31,833 nucleotides of DNA from ZC4RG30 sp964455685 (GTDB taxonomy: Bacteria; Pseudomonadota; Gammaproteobacteria; Steroidobacterales; Steroidobacteraceae). The translations under genes and the position numbers were made by a program. Location of the stretch: the NCBI GenBank assembly GCA_964455685.1, contig CAYVZE010000028.1, forward strand, positions 1-31,833. The letters run 5' to 3'. Each line of letters opens with the position of its first letter. The stretch's first letter is position 1. Positions 9,501-18,497 of the stretch are shown in pieces. The notes beneath the pieces are model-generated. The model was not told where the DNA came from. It did no database searches and was given only the letters and a program-made list of their open reading frames with translations.

Positions 9501-9995
9501 CATGATGCTCGCCTCGATGGCGAACAGCAGGAAGGTGAACGAGGCGTAGATCAGCGAGGTGATGGTCGAGCCGATGTAGCCGAAGCCCGCCCCCCGGGTC
9601 AGCAGGTCGATGTCCACACCGTGGCGCGCCGCATACACGCAGATGGGCACGCCGATCATGAACATCAGCGCGCAGAACGCCACGATGGCGCTGGCGGCGT
9701 TGCCAAAACCATACGACAGCGTGATCGCCCCCCCGATGGCCTCGCAGGCCAGGAAGGCGATGGGGCCGAAGGCGGTATTGCCCACGCGGAAGCTGGACCG
9801 CCGCGCCTGCGTGGCGGTGTAGCGCAGCGCGTAATCCTCCAGCGTCTGGCTGGCGACCCACTGGTTGTACTGGCGACGCTCCCTGATGATGCGTTGGCGC
9901 GGGCGGATGCCCCGTTCCGGTGCAACGATCCGCGGGCTTCGTGGGTCCGAAGTGCCGGATCCTCCCCGGGCTACGTCAAATGGCCTATCCGGCAT
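6558..9995 (-). CDS. hybrid histidine kinase with NCS1 permease-like sensor domain
   Basis: A 1145-residue membrane sensor kinase. Residues ~60-505 form a multi-pass domain resembling NCS1 nucleobase/cation symporters (cytosine-permease type), with FGPIAFLACEAIGGAI near the first helix. A cysteine cluster follows: C523, C526, C538, C546, C549, C550, C556, C560 plus H557, likely zinc-binding. Two further hydrophobic helices (~593-612, ~630-651) precede a short coiled coil. HisKA has H706 in LSHEMRTPLN. The ATPase domain has NLLSNAVKYT (~818-827), DTGMG (849-853) and GTGLGL (879-884). A receiver domain (~938-1055) has D989. The last ~75 residues are helical and are not an evident Hpt. The locus suggests sensing of urea or a nucleobase-breakdown product, which is inference. 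The only plausible start is the ATG at 9995, with a weak Shine-Dalgarno. Confidence 0.93.
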   Translation of the reverse strand: MPDRPFDVARGGSGTSDPRSPRIVAPERGIRPRQRIIRERRQYNQWVASQTLEDYALRYTATQARRSSFRVGNTAFGPIAFLACEAIGGAITLSYGFGNAASAIVAFCALMFMIGVPICVYAARHGVDIDLLTRGAGFGYIGSTITSLIYASFTFLLFAIEASIMSTALNLLFGLPMAIAHLISALVVIPIALYGISLISRFQLLTQPVWLVLQVLPLACIAWRNPSDVAGWTAFTGEAGSGQGIDWMLFAAASSVLLSLLPQIGEQVDYLRFLPQRRPGNRFGWWLAVLGTGPGWVLAGGLKLLAGSFLAYVLVSRGTSPADADDPTLMYHHAFGQVFSSPTLALVVTGLFVIICQTKINVTNAYAGSIAWSNFFSRVTHAHPGRVVWLVFNVLLALLLMEVGIFSAIESVLAVYASFAAGWIGAVTADLVINKPLGLSPRGIEFRRAHLYDINPVGVGALSASVLLSSGAHLGWLGEAARVLAPFIALGTAMVVSPAIALWTRGRFYLARQPDPARTSSICSVCENRFEPEDMALCPAYGGSICSLCCSLDARCHDLCKQDARLSEQASALLSRVLPARLAALADTRGGRFAALMVLSNLLVGLLLAFIHSFNASGDPAMDAAMRGTLWSVYFCFLLLSAIVVWVIVLAVENRRNAERESARQTAMLMEEIAAHQRTDEALQQAKEAAESANLAKSRYIIGLSHEMRTPLNSIYGYAQLLERSPREPPPNAVKVIRRSAEHLAGLIDGLLDISRIEGGVLKLNRDRLNLTEFLDQLEDMFQLQAATKGIGFVCERAPHLPAFVYTDEKRLRQILINLLSNAVKYTSKGQASLVVRYRNQVAEFEISDTGMGIPPEDLQRVFQPFERGSGAEVRTIPGTGLGLTITQLLTQVMGGEIKVRSTPGEGTVFTVRLLLSEAMEHPPKERTRQIRGYSGQRRRILVVDDDPAHVQVMRSLLEPLDFLVETAMTGADAGPVALRFRPDLALVDLSLPDMSGWDIVRGLRERPEFQRLRVLIVSANAHEYLPGSEEALHDGFLMKPVEHSQLLAALQAHLYLQWEYGGEVAAVDGRVEISPELLDRFDRHLEDLWQLGQIGHVRGIQARLRSFEEEEPAAGSLVSALRAMVERFDMQGYMTMIRGLRENA

Positions 9996-10024
9996 ACGTC
10001 ATTCGGCGCTCACCCTGCGTGACG
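9974..10024. promoter_or_regulatory. evenly spaced CGTCA elements between kinase and porin genes
   Basis: CGTCA at 9974-9978, CGTCA at 9997-10001 and its inverse TGACG at 10020-10024 start exactly 23 bp apart. The first two are part of a longer TACGTCA repeat. They straddle the kinase start codon and lie about 90-140 bp upstream of the porin gene. They are a candidate binding array for the LuxR-type response regulator. The elements are short, so chance is possible. Confidence 0.3.
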
Positions 10025-10114
10025 GGCTTCTCATAGCTTGTCCCTTGCACGCGGCGGGCCATCCACCTGCCTCGGACACCCCCCCCAATGCCACTTACAG
10101 ATAAGGACTTACAC

Positions 10115-11122
10115 ATGGGTAATGAACTGGTCTCCGGTCCTGCAACGCGAACTGGCTCGCTGATGCGTATGGGTAGGAAGCCTGTGCTGGCCGCAGTGGG
10201 TGCCGCGCTGGCGGTCTCCGCCTCCCCGGCCTGGGCCGACATCGAGATCGGCGAGGGCCTCAGCGTCACCGGTTTCGTCGACATGTCCTACTACGTCTAC
10301 GACCCGGAAGGTGCGCCGACGGACAAGGTGTTCGGTGTGGACCAGGTCGAGGTCGACTTCCTGTGGAAGGGTTCCAACGGCATTTCCGCGCAGGTGGACG
10401 TCGAGTTCGGCGAGGATCCGAGCGGCAGCGACAACACCTTCGTCGAGCAGGCCTTCATCACCAAGCAGTTCAATGACGCCTTCAGCATCAAGGCGGGCCG
10501 CTTCCTGAGCTACAGCGGCTGGGAAACCGAGGAGCCCACCGGCCTGTTCCAGTACAGCGGCACCGGCTACGGCGGCTACTTCTATGGCGGCTACCAGCAG
10601 GGCGTCTCCGCCTACTACGACGGCGGCAAGTTCGCGCTGATGGGTTCCGTGGTCACCGACGTGTTCGGCTGGACCGGCGGCCCGATCCAGGACGACACCC
10701 GCGACCTGGGCTTCGAGGTCGGCCTCGCCCTGACGCCGGTCGAGGGGCTCACCGCCAAGGTGTTCTACCTGTCCGATGACAAGACCGACTACGACGTGAT
10801 CAACGCGTGGGTGTCCTACGCCTTCGGCGGCTTCACCTTCGCGGCCGAGTACAACGACGCCGACTATGGCGACGACGGCGACGGCAGCGGCTACCTGCTG
10901 ATGGCCAACTACGCCTCCGGTCCCTGGGGCATCACGCTGCGCTACCACGACTTCGAGATCGAGGACGACCTGGGCGTCACCTTCGACGAGGGCAAGGGCT
11001 TCACGATCTCCCCCAGCTACACGGTGAGCGACAACCTGCTGCTGGTGGCCGAGTACCGCCGCGACAAGGCCTTCGGCGTCAAGGCGAACTCGTACGCGCT
11101 GGAAGCGCTGTTTACGTTCTGA
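10115..11122 (+). CDS. outer-membrane beta-barrel porin of the urea operon (FmdC-like role)
   Basis: An exported 335-residue beta-barrel protein, first gene of the urea operon. The signal peptide ends near ASPAWA (about residue 41) with cleavage before DIEIG. The mature part is rich in alternating aromatic, glycine and acidic strands and ends in a phenylalanine (EALFTF), the usual signal for outer-membrane insertion. It resembles BBP2-type porins. Porins upstream of urtA homologues, such as FmdC in methylotrophs, admit urea and short-chain amides. The start at 10115 is supported by AAGGA 7 nt upstream; an ATG at 10088 in frame lacks this, and ATGs at 10163 or 10169 would give a shorter leader. 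The selectivity is inferred from context only. Confidence 0.82.
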   Translation: MGNELVSGPATRTGSLMRMGRKPVLAAVGAALAVSASPAWADIEIGEGLSVTGFVDMSYYVYDPEGAPTDKVFGVDQVEVDFLWKGSNGISAQVDVEFGEDPSGSDNTFVEQAFITKQFNDAFSIKAGRFLSYSGWETEEPTGLFQYSGTGYGGYFYGGYQQGVSAYYDGGKFALMGSVVTDVFGWTGGPIQDDTRDLGFEVGLALTPVEGLTAKVFYLSDDKTDYDVINAWVSYAFGGFTFAAEYNDADYGDDGDGSGYLLMANYASGPWGITLRYHDFEIEDDLGVTFDEGKGFTISPSYTVSDNLLLVAEYRRDKAFGVKANSYALEALFTF

Positions 11123-11133
11123 AGGCGACCCAT

Positions 11134-11155
11134 GGGCCAGCCGCAGGGCTGGCCC
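11134..11155 (+). other. strong RNA hairpin between porin and urtA
   Basis: GGGCCAGCC (11134-11142), loop GCAG, GGCTGGCCC (11147-11155): a perfect 9-bp stem in a 56-nt intergenic region. No U-tract follows, so it is more likely an mRNA-stabilising or attenuating element than a full terminator. The urtA Shine-Dalgarno (GGAG, 11169-11172) lies downstream of it. Confidence 0.6.
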
Positions 11156-11178
11156 GTCCCCCACTCGCGGAGCAATCC

Positions 11179-12510
11179 ATGAAAGCAAGACGTACCTTCA
11201 TCAAGTCGGCCGTGGCGCTGGCCACCACGGCCGTCCTGGCAGCCTGCTCGAAGTCGCCGGAATCCGCCGGCGGCTCCACGGCCGCCGCTTCCTCTGGCGA
11301 CACCATCAAGATCGGCGTCCTCCATTCCCTCTCCGGCACCATGGCCATCAGCGAGACCACGCTGAAGGACACGGTGCTGATGCTCATCGACGAGCAGAAC
11401 AAGAAGGGCGGCGTGCTGGGCAAGAAGCTCGAGGCGGTCGTGGTCGACCCCGCCTCCGACTGGCCGCTGTTCGCCACCAAGGCCGAGCAGCTGCTGGTGC
11501 AGGACAAGGTCGCGGTCGTGTTCGGCTGCTGGACCAGCGTGTCGCGCAAGTCGGTGCTGCCGGTGTTCGAGAAGAACAACGGCCTGCTGTTCTACCCGGT
11601 GCAGTACGAGGGTGAGGAATCCTCGAAGAACGTGTTCTACACGGGTGCCGCGCCGAACCAGCAGGCCATCCCGGCCGTCGACTACCTGATGAACGAGGTG
11701 GGCGTGAAGCGCTGGGTGCTCGAGGGCACGGACTACGTGTACCCGCGCACCACCAACAAGATCCTGGAGGCCTACCTGCTCTCCAAGGGCGTGGCCCCGG
11801 CCGACATCTCGATCAACTACACGCCGTTCGGCCACTCCGACTGGCAGACGCGCGTGGCCGAGATCAAGAAGTTCGGCTCGGCCGGCAAGAAGACCGCGGT
11901 GGTCTCGACCATCAACGGCGACGCCAACGTGCCCTTCTACAAGGAGCTGGCCGCGCAGAAGATCTCCGCCGAGGACATCCCGGTGGTGGCCTTCTCCGTG
12001 GGTGAGGAGGAGCTCTCGGGCCTCGACACCTCGCCGCTGGTCGGCCACCTGGCCGCCTGGAACTACTTCCAGAGCGTCTCCACCCCGCTGAATTCGGAGT
12101 GGATCGAGAAGTGGCACGCCTTCACGGGCAACCCGAAGCGCACCTTCAACGACCCCATGGAAGCGCACGTGATCGGCTTCCAGCTGTGGGTGAAGGCGGT
12201 TGAGAAGGCCGGCACCACCGACACCGACGCGGTGGCCGATGCCATCATCGGCCTGGAAGTGCCCAACCTCACCGGCATCGGCACCGCCAGGATGCTGCCC
12301 AACCACCACCTCACCAAGCCCGTGCTGATCGGCGAGGTGCGTGCGGACGGCCAGTTCGACGTGGTGTGGAAGACGCCCGGCGCCGTGCCGGGTGACGCCT
12401 GGTCCGACTACCTGGAAGGCAGCAAGGACACCGAGGCTGACTGGGTGACGCTCAAGTGCGGTAACTACAACACCGTCACCAAGACCTGCTCCGGCCAGAA
12501 CTACGAATAA
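11179..12510 (+). CDS. urtA: urea ABC transporter substrate-binding lipoprotein UrtA
   Basis: A 443-residue periplasmic binding protein that captures urea for UrtBCDE. The N-terminus combines a twin-arginine-like motif (A-R-R-T-F-I-K, residues 3-9) with a lipobox L20-A-A-C23, so the mature protein is probably a lipid-anchored, Tat-exported protein. The body is a type-1 periplasmic-binding fold of the UrtA/amide-binding family: IKIGVLHSLSGTMAISE, then VFGCWTSVSRKSVLPVFE and LLFYPVQYEGEESS, all characteristic of UrtA. The ATG at 11179 has GGAG 6 nt upstream. An open frame extends further upstream but only as antisense-like readthrough of the porin region. Strong hairpins flank the gene on both sides, consistent with differential expression of the binding protein. 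Confidence 0.96.
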   Translation: MKARRTFIKSAVALATTAVLAACSKSPESAGGSTAAASSGDTIKIGVLHSLSGTMAISETTLKDTVLMLIDEQNKKGGVLGKKLEAVVVDPASDWPLFATKAEQLLVQDKVAVVFGCWTSVSRKSVLPVFEKNNGLLFYPVQYEGEESSKNVFYTGAAPNQQAIPAVDYLMNEVGVKRWVLEGTDYVYPRTTNKILEAYLLSKGVAPADISINYTPFGHSDWQTRVAEIKKFGSAGKKTAVVSTINGDANVPFYKELAAQKISAEDIPVVAFSVGEEELSGLDTSPLVGHLAAWNYFQSVSTPLNSEWIEKWHAFTGNPKRTFNDPMEAHVIGFQLWVKAVEKAGTTDTDAVADAIIGLEVPNLTGIGTARMLPNHHLTKPVLIGEVRADGQFDVVWKTPGAVPGDAWSDYLEGSKDTEADWVTLKCGNYNTVTKTCSGQNYE

Positions 12511-12528
12511 CCAGAGCCAGAACGGAAC

Positions 12529-12560
12529 ACCTGCCCCCTCGCCCGGCGCGAGGGGCAGGT
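12529..12560 (+). other. strong RNA hairpin between urtA and urtB
   Basis: ACCTGCCCC-C-TCG (12529-12541, one bulged C) pairs with CGAGGGGCAGGT (12549-12560) around a 7-nt loop, a 12-bp stem just after the urtA stop. No U-tract follows. Such hairpins after binding-protein genes often protect the upstream mRNA or partly stop transcription. An in-frame GTG at 12559 lies inside the stem, which argues against it as the urtB start. Confidence 0.65.
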
Positions 12561-12582
12561 GGTCCCCTACCCGGAAGGCCTC

Positions 12583-14256
12583 GTGATCCGAATCGTCCTG
12601 ACCTGCCTGCTGCTGTTGCCGGCCTGCCTGTTTGCCCAGGATGGCGCCCCGGCTGCCGAGGAAGTGCCAGTCGCTGGCACGGACGCGACGACCTACGTTC
12701 CCCCTGCCTCGCTCGAGGCATTGCTGGCGGCCCTGCCCGACGCCAGCCTTCCAGAGAAGGGCCAGATCATCAACGCGCTGGCGGCCGAGGGAAGCCCCGC
12801 CGCGCACCGTGCCCTGAGGGGCCTGCTCAACGGCCTGCTCTACGTACGGTCTTCCGACCGCCGGATCGTGGCCGCGGAAGCCGAGGCCGATCCGCTGCGC
12901 ACCACCGACGTACTCACCGGCGAGGCGCTCGACGCGCAGCCCGCCTCGCAGTTCTCCCGCATCACCCTGAACAACCAGCTGCGCCGCGCGCTGCGCGGCC
13001 TGGTGGCCACGCTGGACCTGGCCAGCGAGGACACCGCCATCCGCCTCGCCGCAGTGAAGGAAATGCTGCGGTCCATGGACGAGCCCTCGGCCGCGCTGCT
13101 GCGCCAGCGCCTCGGTACCGAGACCGACGCCACCGTGCGCCGCGAGATGGAGATCGCGCTGGCGCTGGTCGACGCCGGCAGTCCCGATGCCGCCGTGCGC
13201 CTGGCGGCGGTGAAGACCCTGGACGGCAGCCTGCACCCCGAGGTGTACAACCGTCTTTCCGCGCTGGTCGAGCCCGGCGAGGATGGCCGCCCCGCCGAGA
13301 CCGATCCTGCCGTCCTGGAGGCTGCGCGTACAGCGCTGCGCGACATCGAAGGCTCGCGCAAGCTTTACCGCACGGTTGAAACGCTGTTCTTCGGCCTGTC
13401 GCTGGGCTCGGTGCTGGTGCTGGCCGGCATTGGCCTGGCCATCACCTTCGGGGTGATGGGCGTGATCAACATGGCGCATGGCGAGCTGATGATGCTGGGC
13501 GCCTACAGCGTGTACGTGGTGCAGCAGCTGCTGCCCGATGCCATCGGCAGCTCGCTGCTGGTCGCCATCCCGGTGGCCTTCCTGGTCTCGGGACTGGTCG
13601 GCGTGCTGATCGAGCGCGGCGTGGTGCGTTTCCTCTACGGCCGGCCGCTGGAGACGCTGCTGGCCACCTTCGGCATCAGCCTGATCCTGCAGCAGCTGGT
13701 GCGCGACATCTTCAGCCCCAACAACCGCCCGGTGCAGACGCCGGAATGGATGGCCGGATCCTGGCAGGTCAACGAGGTGCTGGCCATCACCTGGTCGCGC
13801 ATCTACATCATCGTGTTTGCCGCGCTGGTGTTCGTGGCGCTGCTGCTGGTGCTCAAGCGCACGCGCCTGGGCCTGCACGTGCGCGCCGTGGCGCAGAACC
13901 GCGCCATGGCACGCGCCATGGGCATCCGCACCGACTGGGTGGATGCGATGACCTTCGGCCTCGGCGCCGGCATCGCCGGCGTGGCCGGGGTGGCCCTCTC
14001 GCAGCTCACCAACGTGGGACCCAACCTGGGACAGAGCTACATCGTGGATTCCTTCATGGTCGTGGTGTTCGGTGGCGTCGGAAACCTGTGGGGCACGCTG
14101 ATCAGCGGCCTGTCCCTGGGCGTCGTCAACAAGCTGCTGGAGCCCTTCGCCGGCGCCGTGCTCGGCAAGGTGCTGGTGCTGGTAGCGCTGATCCTGTTCA
14201 TCCAGAGGCGGCCGCGGGGACTGTTCCCGCAGAAGGGCCGCGCGGCGGAGGGCTGA
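12583..14256 (+). CDS. urtB: urea ABC transporter permease UrtB
   Basis: A 557-residue inner-membrane permease that pairs with UrtC to form the urea channel. It starts with a signal peptide (MIRIVLTCLLLLPACLFA), followed by a periplasmic helical domain (about residues 20-265) with two HEAT-like AIRLAAVK/AVRLAAVK repeats, then the branched-chain-type permease domain from about residue 270 (GIGLAITFGVMGVINMAHGE). This long periplasmic N-terminal domain is normal for UrtB and distinguishes it from LivH. The start is GTG at 12583 with GGAAGG 4 nt upstream; GTG 12559 is rejected because it sits within the upstream hairpin. urtC begins 3 nt after the stop. Confidence 0.95.
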   Translation: MIRIVLTCLLLLPACLFAQDGAPAAEEVPVAGTDATTYVPPASLEALLAALPDASLPEKGQIINALAAEGSPAAHRALRGLLNGLLYVRSSDRRIVAAEAEADPLRTTDVLTGEALDAQPASQFSRITLNNQLRRALRGLVATLDLASEDTAIRLAAVKEMLRSMDEPSAALLRQRLGTETDATVRREMEIALALVDAGSPDAAVRLAAVKTLDGSLHPEVYNRLSALVEPGEDGRPAETDPAVLEAARTALRDIEGSRKLYRTVETLFFGLSLGSVLVLAGIGLAITFGVMGVINMAHGELMMLGAYSVYVVQQLLPDAIGSSLLVAIPVAFLVSGLVGVLIERGVVRFLYGRPLETLLATFGISLILQQLVRDIFSPNNRPVQTPEWMAGSWQVNEVLAITWSRIYIIVFAALVFVALLLVLKRTRLGLHVRAVAQNRAMARAMGIRTDWVDAMTFGLGAGIAGVAGVALSQLTNVGPNLGQSYIVDSFMVVVFGGVGNLWGTLISGLSLGVVNKLLEPFAGAVLGKVLVLVALILFIQRRPRGLFPQKGRAAEG

Positions 14257-14259
14257 GGC

Positions 14260-15380
14260 ATGGCCAACGCAGGCTCCATCCTTCCGGCCTGGCTGCGCAC
14301 CGACCGCGGCGGCCAGGTGCTGCTGGCGCTGCTGCTGGTGCTGGCCATCGCGGTGCCGGTGCTGCACCTGGGCGTACCGGCGGACTCGCCGCTGCACCTC
14401 TCCAGCTACGTGGTCACGCTGGTCGGCAAGTACCTGTGCTACGCGCTGCTGGCCCTCTCGGTCGACCTGGTGTGGGGCTTCTGCGGCATCCTGTCGCTGG
14501 GCCACGCCGCCTTCTTCGCCCTGGGCGGCTATGCCATGGGCATGTACCTGATGCGCCAGATCGGCACGCGCGGCGTGTACGGGCACCCCATCCTGCCCGA
14601 CTTCATGGTGTTCCTGAACTGGACCGAGCTGCCGTGGTTCTGGCATGGCTTCGACAAGTTCTGGTTCGCCATGCTGATGGTGATGCTGGTGCCGGGCCTG
14701 CTGGCACTGGTGTTCGGCTGGTTCGCGTTCCGATCGCGGGTCACCGGCGTGTATCTGTCCATCATCACCCAGGCCATGACGTTCGCGCTGATGCTGGCGT
14801 TCTTCCGCAACGACATGGGCTTCGGCGGCAACAACGGCTTCACCGACTTCAAGGATATCCTCGGCTTCAGCCTGCAGCGTCCGACCACCCGCATCGCGCT
14901 GCTGCTGGCCACCATCGTTGCGCTGGCAGTGGGGTACCTGCTGTGCCGCTGGGTGGTGAGCTCGCGCACCGGGCGCGTGGTGCGCGCCATCCGCGACGCC
15001 GAGAGCCGCACGCGGTTCATCGGCTACCGCGTCGAGTCCTACAAGCTGTGGGTGTTCGTGTTCTCGGCCGTGCTGGCCGGAATCGCCGGGGCGCTGTACG
15101 TGCCGCAGGTGGGCATCATCAACCCCAGCGAGTTCTCGCCCATCAACTCCATCGAGGTGGTGATCTGGGTGGCCATTGGCGGCCGCGGCACCCTGTATGG
15201 CGCCATTGCCGGTGCCATCCTGGTCAATTACGCCAAGACCTGGTTCACCACTGCCCTGCCCTCGGCCTGGCTGTACCTGCTCGGTGCCCTGTTCGTGCTG
15301 ACCACGCTGCTGCTGCCCAATGGCGTGGCCGGCATGCTGGACATCCGCCGCCGGGCCGCAACCACGGAGCGCAGCGCCTG

Positions 15381-15381
<1 letters not shown>
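14260..15381 (+). CDS. urtC: urea ABC transporter permease UrtC
   Basis: A 373-residue multi-pass inner-membrane protein of the LivM/UrtC type, the second channel subunit of the urea importer. Typical segments are VDLVWGFCGILSLGHAAFFA (about residues 68-87), the periplasmic loop with NWTELPWFWHGF, SRVTGVYLSIITQAMTFAL (about 160-178) and FGGNNGFTDFKDILGF, the last being characteristic of UrtC. Near the C-terminus are SEFSPINSIEVVIWVAIGG and RGTLYGAIAGAILVNYAKTW. Length is normal. It starts 3 nt after urtB, and its TGA overlaps the urtD ATG by one nucleotide, so translation is coupled along the transporter genes. Confidence 0.96.
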
Positions 15382-16303
<922 letters not shown>

Positions 16304-16307
<4 letters not shown>

Positions 16308-16999
16308 TCGAGATCAAGGGCCTGAACCAGTTCTATGGCGGCAGCCACATCCTCTGGGACGTGGACCTGTCCGTGCCGCCGGGTTCCTGCACCGTGCTGA
16401 TGGGCCGCAATGGCATGGGCAAGACCACGCTGCTGCGCTGCCTGATGGGGCTGACGCCGGTGGCCAGCGGCAGCATCCGCTGCGGCGAGGTGGACCTGAC
16501 GCGCGAGCCGGCCACGCGCCGTGCCCGCATCGGCATCGGTTACGTACCGCAGGGACGCGAGATCTTCTCCCAGCTCACCGTGGAAGAGAACCTGCGCACA
16601 GGCCTGGCCGCGCGGCGCGACGGCCGGCGCGAGATCCCCGAGGAGATCTACGAGCTCTTCCCTGTCCTCAAGAGCATGGCCAGGCGCCGCGGCGGCGACC
16701 TGTCCGGCGGCCAGCAGCAGCAGCTGGCCATCGGTCGAGCGCTGGTCATCGACCCGAAGGTACTGATCCTCGACGAGCCCACCGAAGGCATCCAGCCCAA
16801 CATCGTGCGCGAGATCGGCGACGTGATCACGCGCCTGAACCGCGAGAAGGGGCTGACCGTGCTGCTGGTGGAACAGAAGCTGCCCTTTGCGCGGCGCATC
16901 GGCACGCACCTGCGCATCCTCGACAAGGGCCGCATGGTGGTCAGCGGCACGATCTCCGACCTCACTGACGAGGTGGTGCGTGAACACCTCACGGTATGA
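16304..16999 (+). CDS. urtE: urea ABC transporter ATP-binding protein UrtE
   Basis: A 231-residue LivF-type ATPase, the second nucleotide-binding subunit of the urea importer. Walker A is GRNGMGKTT (34-42), the Q-loop region is GYVPQGREIFSQLTVEENL (79-97), the signature is LSGGQQQQ (133-140) and Walker B is VLILDEP (153-159), with TEGIQPNIV immediately after, as is usual in UrtE. Length is standard. Its ATG (16304) overlaps the urtD TGA in ATGA, and its own stop overlaps the ureD start in the same way, linking transporter and urease genes in one translationally coupled operon. Confidence 0.96.
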
Positions 17000-17850
17000 A
17001 CGCGTTGCCCGCCTTCGTCGCTCCCGGGCAGGAGGCCGCGAACCGCGCCTGGCAGGCGCGGCTGGAACTGGAGTTCGCGCCGGTGGGTCCGCGCACGGCG
17101 CTGGTCCGGCGCCAGCATGTCGGCCCGTTGCTGGTGCAGCGGCCCTTCTATCCCGAGGGAGGTACCTGCCACGTGTACCTCGTGCATCCGCCCGGCGGCA
17201 TCGTGGGCGGCGACCGCCTGTCGCTGCAGGCCTGCTGCCGACCCGGATCCCATGCGCTGGTCACGACGCCGGCGGCCACCAAGTTCTACCGCGCCGGGCC
17301 GCATCCGCAGGCCCGGCTGGTGCAGTCGCTCGAAGTCCAGGACGCCGCGCTGGAGTGGTTGCCGCAGGAGAGCATCCTGTTCGACGGCGCGCGTGCCCGC
17401 GCCTCCACCAGCGTGCATCTCACGGGCGGGGCGCGCTTCCTGGGCTGGGAGATCACCTGCCTGGGTCGGCCATCCAGCCAGGAGTTCTTCCGGGAGGGCT
17501 CCCTCGCCACCGATTTCCGCCTGTATCGCGATGGCGTGCCGCTGCTGCTGGACCGGCTGCGCCTGGCAGGCGACAGCCCTGCCCTGCATGCGTGCTGGGG
17601 ACTGTGCGGCATGCAGGCGCTGGGCACGCTGCTGGTCACGCCAGGCGCCGGTATCGACCTGGCGCCGCTGCGCGGGCTGCAAGCCCCCGGCGTGCGCTTT
17701 GCCTTCACGCGCACCGGCGACGTGCTGGTCTGCCGTGCGCTGGCCTTGCAGGCCGAGCCGCTGCGCGAACTGTTCACGCGCGTCTGGCTTGCCGTCCGTC
17801 CGCAGGTGCTGGCGCGCGAGGCCGTGCCGCCGCGCATCTGGGCGACCTGA
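16996..17850 (+). CDS. ureD: urease accessory protein UreD
   Basis: A 284-residue accessory protein (UreD, called UreH in some species) that binds apo-urease and with UreF and UreG forms the nickel-insertion complex. The conserved HPPGGIVGGDRL is at about residues 64-75, TTPAATKFYRAG at about 90-101, and LEWLPQESILFDGARA, a family hallmark, in the middle. Length and start are normal; the ATG at 16996 overlaps the urtE stop by 4 nt. It directly follows the transporter genes and precedes ureA by 23 bp, the common ureDABC order. Confidence 0.95.
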   Translation: MNALPAFVAPGQEAANRAWQARLELEFAPVGPRTALVRRQHVGPLLVQRPFYPEGGTCHVYLVHPPGGIVGGDRLSLQACCRPGSHALVTTPAATKFYRAGPHPQARLVQSLEVQDAALEWLPQESILFDGARARASTSVHLTGGARFLGWEITCLGRPSSQEFFREGSLATDFRLYRDGVPLLLDRLRLAGDSPALHACWGLCGMQALGTLLVTPGAGIDLAPLRGLQAPGVRFAFTRTGDVLVCRALALQAEPLRELFTRVWLAVRPQVLAREAVPPRIWAT

Positions 17851-17873
17851 GCATTGATCCGAGGATGTGAACC

Positions 17874-18176
17874 GTGGAACTGACCCCGCGCGAAAAGGAC
17901 AAGCTGCTGCTGTTCACCGCTGCGCTTCTGGCCGAGCGCCGCCGCGCCCGCGGCCTGAAGCTGAACTATCCCGAGGCCGTGGCCTACATCAGCGCCGCCA
18001 TCCTCGAGGGCGCACGCGATGGCCGCAGTGTGGCCGAGCTGATGTCCCATGGTGCGACCTTGCTGACGCGCGATGACGTGATGGACGGCGTCGCCGAGAT
18101 GATCACCGAGGTGCAGGTGGAGGCGACGTTCCCCGACGGGACCAAGCTGGTCACCGTGCACTCCCCCATTACCTGA
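17874..18176 (+). CDS. ureA: urease gamma subunit UreA
   Basis: A 100-residue small urease subunit. The sequence is highly typical: MELTPREKDKLLLFTAALLA at the start, GLKLNYPEAVAYIS (about 27-40), LMSHGATLLTRDDVMDGV in the middle, and VEATFPDGTKLVTVHSPI at the end. Start codon is GTG at 17874, preceded by GAGG within GAGGATGTGAACC. Gamma, beta and alpha subunits are encoded as three separate genes, the arrangement of most bacterial ureases (unlike the fused Helicobacter type). ureB follows after 10 bp. Confidence 0.97.
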   Translation: MELTPREKDKLLLFTAALLAERRRARGLKLNYPEAVAYISAAILEGARDGRSVAELMSHGATLLTRDDVMDGVAEMITEVQVEATFPDGTKLVTVHSPIT

Positions 18177-18186
18177 AGGACGGCCG

Positions 18187-18497
18187 ATGGCGCAGATCAT
18201 TCCGGGTGAACTGTTCCCCGAACCGGGCAGCATCGAAATCAATGCCGGGCGCGAGCGGCTCAAGCTGACCGTCGCCAACACCGGCGACCGGCCTGTGCAG
18301 GTGGGCTCGCACTACCACTTCTTCGAGGCCAACCATGCGCTGCAGTTCGACCGCGCCGCTGCCCGCGGCTTCCGGCTGGACATTCCGGCCGGCACCGCGG
18401 TGCGCTTCGAACCCGGCCAGAGCCGTACCGTGAAACTGGTGAGGCTGGATGGCGAGGGTGTGGTGTTCGGCTTCCAGGGCAAGGTGATGGGGCCGCT

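Noticed and set aside
10020..10114. Sigma-54 promoter upstream of the porin-urea operon
   Set aside because: A TTGC is present near 10044 but the matching GG element at -24 is missing.
12529..12560. Rho-independent terminator splitting urtA from urtB
   Set aside because: Strong stem but no U-tract, and the genes downstream lack a visible promoter, so a processing or attenuation role fits better.
11017..14646. Very long minus-strand open frame (about 1200 codons) opposite porin-urtABC
   Set aside because: Opposite strand of well-identified transporter genes in GC-rich DNA; the translation is His/Gln/Arg/Gly-rich with no domain, so it is a codon-bias shadow.
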